A DNA stretch of 64,000 nt. Origin: Ecdyonurus torrentis (Eukaryota; Arthropoda; Insecta; Ephemeroptera; Heptageniidae). Below, piece by piece: positions 55,870-64,000 of this stretch. A program made the translations under genes and the position numbers. How positions within the stretch are numbered: the stretch's first letter is position 1; the number at the start of each line of letters is the position of its first letter. The notes beneath the pieces were generated by a model. The model was not told the DNA's origin and did no database searches. It worked only from the letters and a program-made list of their open reading frames with translations. The stretch lies in contig OX439128.1 in the NCBI GenBank assembly GCA_949318235.1, positions 51,933,523-51,997,522 of the forward strand, written 5' to 3'.

Positions 55870-56415
55870 ATATAAACGTTGTTTCTAAACATTCATGTGC
55901 ATACATCAAACTATAATGCTTACAAAGTACTTAAATAAGTAGTAAAAAGTAGTATATTTTAAAAACTCAATACGAGATTTTTTTTTAAATGTTTACTTAC
56001 TACCAATAGTACATGGGTACTGTCTACTAGTGAAATGTGGTACAGAGTATACTCTAATGTTTACTTACTACCAATAGTACATGGGTACTGTCTACTAGTG
56101 AAATGTGGTACAGAGTATACTCTAATGTTTACTTACAACCAATAGTACATGGGTACTGTCTACTAGTGAAATGTGGTACAGAGTATACTCTAATGTTTAC
56201 TTACTACCAATAGTACATGGGTACTGTCTGCTAGTAAAATGTGGTACACAGTATACTCTAATGTTTACAGAGAACCCTTGTATATATGTTTTACTCATCA
56301 TACTTACATCGACACTATACCAATTTGAATATTTCTTGAAAATACGCTCGTGTTTCGACGCACTGAGTATTACGTAAGCTACTCTCTAAATATTTGTTTT
56401 CTTAGTGTATACAAA
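55870..56415 (+). mobile_element. Repeat family E copy E4 with expanded 68-bp array
   Basis: Left end GTTTCTAAACATTCATGTGC, right end CTCTCTAAATATTTG. Between them four tandem copies of a 68-bp unit replace the single unit of E1 and E5. CATCATACTTACATCGACAC follows the array. Confidence 0.85.
55988..56259 (+). repeat. Four tandem 68-bp units inside E4
   Basis: Units start AATGTTTACTTAC at 55,988, 56,056, 56,124 and 56,192, exactly 68 bp apart. Key words: AATAGTACATGGGTACTGTC, TACTAGTGAAATGTGGTACA, GAGTATACTCT. Units 1-3 are nearly identical; unit 4 has several changes (CTGCTAGTAAAATG, ACACAG). Confidence 0.97.
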
Positions 56416-56513
56416 CATCTCATTTCTTTATTTTTCTCAAACACAATAATAATTTTTTTATGTATATAATTCTCTTAGAAATAAGATTAAAGTGATTTCT
56501 AGTGATAAAATGA

Positions 56514-56546
<33 letters not shown>

Positions 56547-57104
56547 AGACATTTTTCATGAAGTAGTTAATCTATGAGTGAATGAGTTAGCAAATAAGTT
56601 ATTGATTATAAACAGATGATACAGCATGTTTGAGAGCAAAAATGAAAACACTTTTCAAAAATGTATAAGAAATCTTTGAGTATAATTCTTTGTATCATAC
56701 ACATATAGTGCTTCTTATGGAACAGATGTAGGTTGAAATTGGAACTAAATTAATTGGTTTAGGGAAGTTGCTAGAAATAAATGAATTTTCTTTATCAACT
56801 TAAAAATAAGGGAGGAAATTATCAGCATGGAATTAAATATATTATCATTAATAAAGGAAGGGAAAATATAGGAAGAAAGGAAAAGATTAGACACATTGCA
56901 TGTCTTTTTTTATTGGCTGAAATGTATTTTTTAGGAAAAATAAATAATAATATTTATGTGCATAAAATTATTTGAAAAAATGCTCCTTCATATTTAAAAC
57001 AATTAGAGACGGTGACCATTGTGTCAAAAGATGGTTCGCGTTTTTATTTTTTTAGTTTTAGTATTGACATCATAATATTCAGTCGAGTTTGCAGCCACTG
57101 GACA
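56416..57104. other. Unassigned stretch with poly(A)
   Basis: Poly(A) about 56,515-56,544. The 64-codon frame 56,781-56,975 is Lys/Ile/Asn-rich with no motif. Confidence 0.4.
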
Positions 57105-57855
57105 GCTTTTTTTTACCAATCCAATAGCCAACTTCGAATAATCAGCATTTGTGACTGGCATCATTAGTTTTATGTTAATTTTTGCCTGGTATAGGGTTTA
57201 CCATGTTAAATTGAGGTTTTTCAAATTTAAATTTCTTGCTTTGAAATCACGTTCAATCACTCGTCATCTCAAAAAGTATTTAGGACGTGAACGAGACCCT
57301 GTGAAAGGAACGGGATGAAAAGTGTGATCAAAGTCGACTACGTATGAGGGTCTGGGTTCTGACGGAAATTTCAGTTTTTATAGCTTAATTGTTAAACTAT
57401 GGATCAAAATTATATATTAATACCATATTTGAAAGTTTGAAAATAAGAACTGAAAATTCTGGTGGAACCCAAACGCTCATTTGGAGTCAACTTTGAGCAC
57501 ACTTTTCATCCCGTTCCTTTCACTGGGGGTTGGTTCACGTCATACTTATTTTTTTAGTTGTACACATTGCACTTTATAATAATGCTGTTCTGTGCTCCTA
57601 AAATGACCATCAACTTGGGTTATTCCAATGGAATGTGCATTTTTTAGTGCAAGAGAACATGGTTTACGAACAACACTAATGATGTGTGATTTAACGTAAT
57701 TTAATAATTCTGAAGCGAGAAATTCAATAAATAAAATCCTCAATTTAATATGGTAAGCCTTATACGTACCAGGCCAAAATTAACATAAAACTAATGATGA
57801 CCCTTGCCAGTGATCGACCTGATGACCTTTGCCAGTGACGTGCCCTGATTATGTG
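57105..57855. mobile_element. Large foldback element L
   Basis: Two nested pairs of inverted blocks. Outer: TCATTAGTTTTATGTTAATT and GCCTGGTATAGGGTTTACC on the left against AATTAACATAAAACTAATGA and GGTAAGCCTTATACGTACC on the right. Inner: CGTGAACGAGACCC, GTGAAAGGAACGGGATGAAA and GGTCTGGGTTCTGACGG against TTTCATCCCGTTCCTTTCAC and GGTGGAACCC. The centre is near 57,410-57,440. Arms are about 300 bp. The minus-strand ORF inside (57,546-57,743) shows no known domain. Confidence 0.8.
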
Positions 57856-58125
57856 AAGTTGTCTGTTGTGTATTATTGATTTGTCACGTGTCATATTTAA
57901 TAATGTTTTGTATAACTTTGAGTGCTATAATTTTGTCCTAAAGTTTATGTTTGGGTAATGATGTAAATGCTTGTTTCCAATTTAATGTTATTACTTTAAC
58001 AACAACAACTAAAAACAGTCAATAAAATTACTGTATTCCTTATGGGAAAAAGTCAATATTTGATGTAAGATTTTACACCATTAAATTTAATAATAAATAC
58101 TCCATTATGCATATACAGTACACAG

Positions 58126-58240
58126 GGTTGTTATAATAAGAATAAGAATAAGAATATTTATTGACCCAGGCAGTTCATAGTAACAATCAAAGTTACAACA
58201 AGCATTGGTCTTGTCAAATATAACATAATAAATCATACAA
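58126..58240 (-). mobile_element. LINE 3' end with TTATTC-type tail
   Basis: The minus strand reads CTATGAACTGCCTGGGTCAA, then TAAATATTC and TTATTC units. Length and reading into 58,240 are approximate. Confidence 0.55.
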
Positions 58241-58499
58241 ATAACAACAAGAATACAAACAATACAATAAATTACACAACTATTACTAAATTATTAATCT
58301 ATAAAAAATTATAATGAAGTTTGTGAAACTATCATCAGTATAATATTCCAATGTTGTATGAGTGGTGAACATTAAAACATCGATGTTATCTACTTTTGAG
58401 TTTTTATCAAAAAAGGATCCTAATGTATTTTATTGTTCAAAAACTCGCTCAAAGTTTTTATAAAAGAAATCCTGATAAAATATATAATCAAGTACGATG

Positions 58500-58713
58500 C
58501 ATGTTTACATAACCATTCAAAGACGACGCATGGGAGGTGCATGATTGATGGTGATTGCACCGTCCAGCCTGCCTAGAAATTTCCACGGTTTCTCTATAGG
58601 CTATCATGGTCAATGCTGGGCTGAGTAATTAGGCAGTAGCCGTTCTGTGTTTTCATTGTACCAAGACAATGTCATGATGGTACTATGAAGGAGGATTAGC
58701 ACAACAACACAAT
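58500..58713 (+). mobile_element. SINE, 5'-truncated copy
   Basis: GGGAGGTGCATGATTGATGG, GTCCAGCCTGCCTAG, TTTCCACGGTTTCTCTATAG, TATCATGGTCAATGCTGGGC, CAAGACAATGTCATGATGG, CACAATAATAG. Same order as the 32 kb SINE; the tRNA head is missing. Confidence 0.82.
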
Positions 58714-58894
58714 AATAGTAAAATAATAATAATAATACAATTAAAAAAAAATATTTGTATATCGAATTTCTTGTTGTTTTGTAGTATTTTCCACACATAA
58801 ATCTCAGAAACTTAAGACAAACTTAAATTTTGTTATCATAATTATTAAAATAAATGAAACATTATATGTCTAACACTGTTAATTATTATATTGT

Positions 58895-58978
58895 AACTGA
58901 CTGTTAAAACAGTTGGGTTAAATTGAAAGGTTGTATGCCTGATTTTGCCCAATAAAAGCCGATAATTATTATTATTAA
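58895..58978 (+). mobile_element. LINE 3' end with ATT tail, second family
   Basis: AACAGTTGGGTTAAATTG, GCCTGATTTTGCCCAATAAA, AGCCGATAATTATTATTATT. Resembles a CR1/L2 3' end but differs from the 53.5 kb family. Confidence 0.55.
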
Positions 58979-58984
58979 ACTTTG

Positions 58985-59105
58985 GCAAAAATCTTGCAAA
59001 ATAGACAACCCGATCATAGATCTGAATTTCATAACGTCATGAATTCAAAAAAAGTTGCCTACTTTACAGTTTTTTAACTCCAGTTTGTGAGGCTACAGAA
59101 GAGAC
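58985..59105 (+). mobile_element. D-related fragment
   Basis: TAACGTCATGAATTC, TTGCCTACTTTACAG, AGTTTGTGAGGCTACAGAAG match the fragment at 32.4 kb. Confidence 0.45.
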
Positions 59106-59152
59106 AATGTATAATGTGTAATAGTCTTATAATAACTTTTACATTTTTATTT

Positions 59153-59235
59153 CAATATTAATATTCATATCATATAATATTATATAATAATATATGATAT
59201 ATAATAATATCATATATTATTAATATCAATATTCC
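59153..59235. repeat. A+T-only inverted repeat
   Basis: AATATTAATATTCATATCAT pairs with TATATTATTAATATCAATATT around a TATATGATATATAA centre. Confidence 0.6.
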
Positions 59236-59492
59236 TTTAAGATTAAACGTGATTTCATGAATAATAACTTATTTCATAAATTGTGGAAGAAATTGTGGCG
59301 TACGTCACTAAATATGAAAACATTTTGATAAAGTAGCGGAGCTGAAAGAGAAAGTCTTCAGTTATTGTTATTATTATTATGATTGCTTTGTGTAATTTTA
59401 TTATTATTAAAAACAGATTTGTTGTACGCGACTATTGTCACTCACAATAGAGAAATACGGTTCTTTGTTATTCAAATATTTAATACAATTTC

Positions 59493-59494
<2 letters not shown>

Positions 59495-59562
<68 letters not shown>
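59495..59562. repeat. CT dinucleotide array
   Basis: About 68 bp of CT. Confidence 0.97.
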
Positions 59563-59564
<2 letters not shown>

Positions 59565-59714
59565 ATTCGCTTTCTCTAAACTAAATTTAATCTAAAACTC
59601 CGTATATTATATACAAGGCGAGAAAAGAGAAAGAACATTAAAAATTTCTGTTGTCAAACGTATAATGGCTTTTCAATACTATTTCTATTCACGGGCTATA
59701 ATATAAATAGTATA

Positions 59715-59885
59715 TTATAACATTATATTATAATTATACTAGCTCATGTTCAACACAACTAAAATAATCTATGCTATATAAAAAGTATAATTTAGCATAA
59801 TTATTTATATTGTTCTAATTTAGCATCAATCATGCTATAATAACATAAAATGCAGCATCAATTACGTAATTTATAATTTTTCGTA
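59715..59885 (-). mobile_element. MITE family A copy, internally deleted
   Basis: AATTATACTAGCTCATGTTC on the left, ATTGTTCTAATTTAGCATC and ATTACGTAATTTATAATTTT on the right, ending CGTA in place of CCGTG. Confidence 0.75.
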
Positions 59886-59933
59886 TTATGTTCTAATTAT
59901 TTATATTAAATAATTAAAACGAGTAATGCAGTC

Positions 59934-59952
59934 CCCCCCCCCCCCCCCCCCC
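59934..59952. repeat. Poly(C) tract
   Basis: About 19 C, followed by GCCCAGC. Confidence 0.93.
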
Positions 59953-60301
59953 GCCCAGCTAATAATGCGTATCAACGGAGCACGGCCGTTTTTTGTTTGT
60001 TTTTTTCAAAATGTGTATATTTTATATTACTAACCGAAGTATATGAAACATGCCCAGAATAATAAGCGAGTTGCTTATAATACAAAAACTTTAAATAATA
60101 TACTTTGTTGTGGTTATCATACAAGTTGAAGTTTTCCCCCCTTGTTTTCTATTATAGACAGCAGGACTGAAATCTCAACGTTGCATTTTACTGGAGGCCT
60201 AAATATCACTAGGTGCGATGTTTTATAAATAATACAAATAACAAGGTAACATTTTGAGAGAGAGAGAGAGAGAGATTTGCCATATTTACAATAAAATAAC
60301 C
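59953..60301. other. Unassigned stretch with GA tract
   Basis: GA tract at 60,257-60,275. No gene. Confidence 0.4.
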
Positions 60302-60600
60302 TATAAGGTGTGTGCGCATGACGTCATTCTGAATGCTTTTCGATGTTCTTCTTGAGCAATGAATAACATTGCTCAGCATAGGACAAACGTAGTTTTTGGA
60401 TATTTTCTTTGGAAAATTAGATTTTTTTTTTGTTATTATTTTTCTTGCATACTTGAAAAACTACTTCAACCTATTAATAACATCAATGCTCTCAAAAATA
60501 TTACTAAGTATTTTTAAAATGAGCTAGTTTCTCATACTGACCCATGTTATTTATCGCTCAATTATGGCGTCGACTTTAACATGATTGAAACCACCCTATA
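60302..60600 (-). mobile_element. MITE family B, full-length copy B8
   Basis: Left TATAAGGTGTGTGCGCATGA, TGACGTCA at 60,319, AACATTGCTCAGCATAGGAC, right GGCGTCGACTTTAACATGAT and CCACCCTATA; 299 bp. Confidence 0.9.
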
Positions 60601-60626
60601 AAATGTTCTGCTGTATTTTCTTTATA

Positions 60627-60937
60627 TATAGGTTGTGCATGACGTCATATTTAATGCGCTTTGACGCCACTGGAACAATGAATAACATTGCTCAGCATAC
60701 GACAAACTTTTTTCCTGACTATTTTGTTTCAAAAATTAGTTAATTTTTTTGTTACTATTATTTTTCTCATATTATACTTTGAGATACTAATTCCACCTAT
60801 TATCAGCATCAGTGCTCTCAAAATATTGCATAGTATTTTTAAACTCTCAAATTTTTTTTTTTATGTGACCCATGTTATTGAGTGATTTAACATGTGAACA
60901 TGGCGTCGACTGTAACATAAATGCGAACTCCCTATAT
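60627..60937 (-). mobile_element. MITE family B, full-length copy B9
   Basis: Left TATAGGTTGTGCATGACGTC, right GGCGTCGACTGTAACATAAA and CTCCCTATA; 311 bp. Same orientation as B8 and only 26 bp from it. The + ORF inside is incidental. Confidence 0.9.
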
Positions 60938-61078
60938 ACACAATATGAATAATATATAAAAATAATTAAAAACGTATTAAAAATGGCAACTCATGCTGAG
61001 TGACGTATTTTTTCCTTATATTTGCTTCATAGCTGAACATAGTTGAACATAGTTGAACAGCATACAAATAGTATGTAT

Positions 61079-61305
61079 ACGGTGAAAGAATAATTTACGT
61101 AATTTATACTGTATTTATATCATTATAGTATAAATGTTGATAAATAATAATAACATAAATAATTGGATTGAATTATGCAGTACATCATACAACTTATGCT
61201 ATATAACATAGTTATTATGCAGTATAGCATAAATTATGCTGTATTGAAGAAATTGTAATGAAAATGAGCTATAGCATAATTATTACGTATTTATTTTTGT
61301 TAGTT
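61079..61305 (+). mobile_element. MITE family A, full-length copy
   Basis: ACGGTGAAAGAATAATTTACG start, ATTATGCAGTACATCATACA, AGTATAGCATAAATTATGC, GAGCTATAGCATAATTATTA, end CGTATTTATTTTTGTTAG. About 227 bp including a small AATAATAATAA expansion. Confidence 0.85.
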
Positions 61306-61397
61306 TATGACAGCATAATTATTTATGATGTAATAATTTATCAAGAGTTATGCTCCGGCATTAAACTACGAATAATTTATTATTGATTATTATTGCA

Positions 61398-61400
<3 letters not shown>

Positions 61401-61482
<82 letters not shown>
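61401..61482. repeat. AT dinucleotide array
   Basis: About 82 bp of AT. Confidence 0.96.
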
Positions 61483-61489
<7 letters not shown>

Positions 61490-62159
61490 ATAATAATAAT
61501 AATATGATGCCTTGAAAATCCAAAATACTTTCATTGATATAATGTAAAAATAAAGTTGAGTAAGATTTAGTCGGAAAAACTTTTGATACCACTTTTTTAA
61601 CTTTAATTTGTCAGTTTATTTAGAAGCTAAAATTTCAGCGTTGCGTTTCACAAATTAACCATATTGGTTATAAATTTAAATTAAGTTTTTCTGCCGTTAT
61701 TAGCCTAATTTATTGTTTTTAAACATTTTCTTTTGCAGTTAATTGCTTGAAAAATATTTTTAAACTTACTACAAGCTTTGTACTTATGTTTTTCAAAAAA
61801 GTAAAAAGAGGAGAAAAAAACTTGAAAAAATCATGTATTATTCACAACTTTTAAAACCACTCTTCTTGCATACAAATTATGTTTATTTTTTTATTAATGA
61901 CTTTTTTTTGTTACATAATATATAAAGCTTTGCGTATTTAAATGTTAATGTATAATTTAGTGGTATTTGAATGTTGACAATAACAAATTGTACATTTCTT
62001 GAGCGAGAGTGATGATATAAAGTTGAAATTGGGTTTAAATTTGAATATAATGTGTGTATCTATCTGCAACTGTAACAAATGCACTTTTTTACTTTTTGTC
62101 ATTTTCTTGTTAATTATATTGATAATACGCAGCAGTAAGCTAGTAGATTATTCACCGTA
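61483..62159. other. Unassigned A+T-rich stretch
   Basis: No gene or repeat family seen. Confidence 0.4.
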
Positions 62160-62515
62160 CATTGTCTCTAAACATTCATATGCATACATCAAACTATAAT
62201 GCGTAGAGGGCATATAAAATTGTACATAATTCAGTACTAGATATTAAACATTTAAAAATTTTATATACTTTCTAACAGTGAATATTTACTCACTACCAAT
62301 AGTGCATGGGTACTGTCTACTAGTAAAATGTGGTACCAAGGATACTCTAATGTTTACAGAGAACCTATGTATATTTTGTATAGTCATCATACTTACATCG
62401 ACACTATAGTCTCTACAAGATTGAATATTTAGTGACAATACACTCGTGCACAATCAAAGTATTTAGTATAGGTACTCGCTAAAAATTTGTGTGTTGTGAG
62501 TAAGCATCTATTTTC
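62160..62515 (+). mobile_element. Repeat family E copy E5
   Basis: TTGTCTCTAAACATTCATAT start, one 68-bp unit (TTACTCACTACCAATAGTGC ... GATACTCTAATG), TCTCTACAAGATTGAATATT, TGACAATACACTCGTGCAC. The right end is a diverged CTCGCTAAAAATTTG. With E1 it defines the single-unit state. Confidence 0.8.
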
Positions 62516-62614
62516 TGAGTGTATATAAAATCATGTGATTCACGTATGTACAAGTCGAGCTCCCCAGGTGTCAATCACAGAATAATAGACTCGAACTCAG
62601 AGGGTGGTTAAAGT

Positions 62615-62780
62615 TTTTTTGTTCAAAGTTATAGCTATACTTCTCTTCATTGCTCCATAAGAAAGCATGATAAATCAAGACAGTATAATGCAAAGTCGTC
62701 TGCTAGCACTTTGTTAGTATTTTTGGCCTCTCGGTTTATTTATTTTCTTCACTACGAAACTATTTTTTCAAGTATTCTAT
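62615..62780 (+). mobile_element. Element M single-arm fragment
   Basis: CTTCATTGCTCCATAAGAAA, CAAAGTCGTCTGCTAGCACT, TTGTTAGTATTTTTGG match one M1 arm. Confidence 0.75.
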
Positions 62781-62800
62781 TTTAATTATTTTTGTTGCAA

Positions 62801-62864
62801 AAAAAAAAAAAAAAAAAAAAAAAAAATAGAATTACCCGTAAAAAAATCCTTTTTTTTTTTTTTT
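62801..62864. repeat. Poly(A) then poly(T)
   Basis: 26 A at 62,801-62,826 and 14 T at 62,851-62,864, about 24 bp apart, able to pair. Confidence 0.92.
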
Positions 62865-62939
62865 GTTCCAAACACAATAGTGTTGCTCGTAAACACTGTT
62901 TTCTTGCACCAAAAAATGCGCATTACATTTGAATACCTA

Positions 62940-63166
62940 CACGGAAAACATAAATTTACTAAATTATTTAGATACATATTAATAACTCTTTAGTATTAAA
63001 CATTAACTCTCTTGCAAAAAGTTTAAAGAGTAACTCGTTAGTACAAACGTAAATTCTTTATCGGTAAATAGTTAACTCTTTAGATTCTAAAAAGTTTAGT
63101 ATGTATCTAACGAATTTATTATGAAAAAAGTCTAAATATGAACTCTTTAGATAATTTTGTACGTGT
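62940..63166 (+). mobile_element. MITE family F, full-length copy F2
   Basis: CACGGAAAACATAAATTTAC start, AAGTTTAAAGAGTAACTCGT, CGGTAAATAGTTAACTCTTT, CTAACGAATTTATTATG, end TTTTGTACGTGT. 227 bp, parallel to F1. Confidence 0.88.
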
Positions 63167-63810
63167 ATGGTTGATCGTCATTTTAGTAGCAGAAAACAGA
63201 GTTTACGAAAACATCATTCATGTAACTGCAGCTTCACAAGATATTTACGCAATGTAAAAGCATACTTTAAATGTTGAAGTATAAAATGAAGGACGATGGG
63301 AGCAAGTAATAAACGAAGCTGAATCTGCTCTTCACTCAAATATATGAGCTCTCACTTGGTACATAGGCAATTAAGTAATAACCTTATTTCATACATTTCA
63401 AAGAAACCAAGACTTGTTTATTTACTTTCAGAGCGAGTAAAGTTTTAAGTATGTTCAGTACTCAAGTAATATTAAATAATAACAAAGATAAAATTAACAA
63501 TATTGACTTCCAATTTTAATTAACAACTAGTCTATACGTGTTTAAAGTTTCAATATAAATTGTGTGTATAAATAATTAAAAAATTAAACTTTTTTGTTAC
63601 CAAATTTTTTGTTATAATTAAATTGTGGTTTTATTTATTTTTTATAATATTTTAAGATAGTATTTTTTTATTACTTAAAAATAAAAGTTTTTTTATAACT
63701 CCTTTCTATAATAATTAGTAAACTTTAACTTTGGATTCTTTTTAATTTTTAGTAAATTTATTTTAATATATTTGTTATTACTTTTTATTATAAGTTTAGT
63801 TTTTTAGGAT
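63167..63810. other. Unassigned A+T-rich stretch
   Basis: Nothing recognised before the terminal GAAT array. Confidence 0.4.
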
Positions 63811-64000
63811 GAATGAATGAATGAATGAATGAATGAATGAATGAATGAATGAATGAATGAATGAATGAATGAATGAATGAATGAATGAATGAATGAATGA
63901 ATGAATGAATGAATGAATGAATGAATGAATGAATGAATGAATGAATGAATGAATGAATGAATGAATGAATGAATGAATGAATGAATGAATGAATGAATGA
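63811..64000. repeat. GAAT tetranucleotide array running off the window
   Basis: At least 190 bp of perfect GAAT; the true length is unknown because the window ends inside it. Confidence 0.98.

Noticed and set aside
55988..56259. CRISPR-like array
   Set aside because: The units are contiguous 68-bp tandem repeats without unique spacers, inside a eukaryotic repeat.
63811..64000. Telomere or satellite end
   Set aside because: GAAT is not a telomeric repeat, and the array matches internal arrays in this window; the window simply ends inside it.

Overview
This is gene-free, strongly A+T-rich eukaryotic DNA, almost certainly from an animal and probably an invertebrate. The evidence is tRNA-headed SINEs, 3' ends of CR1/L2-like LINEs with simple-sequence tails, very many MITEs (short non-coding DNA transposons), long dinucleotide and tetranucleotide arrays, and no bacterial features such as operons, ribosome binding sites or dense ORFs. 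I cannot name the species. No intact protein gene, rRNA or functional tRNA could be supported. The only recognisable coding sequence is the broken C-terminal end of two non-LTR reverse transcriptases (18.9-19.3 kb on +, about 50.7 kb on -).

The window is best read as layers of transposon fossils. I grouped the dispersed repeats by comparing copies inside the window and gave them working labels. A: about 215 bp, ends CACGGAAAG/TCCGTG, core of GCATAAATTATGC-type words; A2 is a subfamily. B: about 313 bp, ends TATAGGGTG/CACCCTATA. C: about 310 bp palindrome, TTAAAGGCGTAGAACACC ends. D: about 320 bp, TTAAAGGCATAGACC ends. E: CTCTAAACATT ends, with an internal 68-bp unit. F: about 225 bp, CACGGAAAA ends. 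G: host repeat with two insertions. H: CAATGGAG ends. I: ATAGACC ends. J: TAGAGACCGG ends, 8-bp target duplication. K, L, M, O, P, Q, R, S and T: other palindromic elements. For A, + means CACGGAAAG is on the left; for B, + means the AAAGTCGACG end is on the left.

Layout: 0-6 kb is A and B copies, with I inside B and palindrome M inside A, plus E and CT tracts. 6.3-7.5 kb has a small GC-richer patch, a degenerate tandem repeat and a long AT array. 8-19 kb holds A/A2, J, F, D, G and P copies with GA and poly(A/T) tracts. 18.9-19.6 kb is a truncated LINE. 19.8-31 kb holds C, SINE, E (with K inside), C, D, P and A (with J inside). 31.9-37 kb holds a full-length SINE, B with A-within-A inside it, Q, O, G (with F and a second SINE inside) and a B tandem pair. 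37-50 kb holds O, M, C, R, an H inverted dimer, A2, A, B flanked by hammerhead-like motifs, and Q. 50-54.7 kb is LINE ends, a long GAAT array and E containing B containing a LINE. 54.7-64 kb has S, E with four 68-bp repeats, the 750-bp foldback L, a SINE, two adjacent B copies, A, E, M, F and a GAAT array running off the right end.

Two signals stand out. The nested insertions give a relative age order for many families within one window. The bZIP-type palindrome TGACGTCA occurs 24 times by eye, 22 of them inside six different MITE families. Stretches between features are A+T-rich DNA in which I see no gene.
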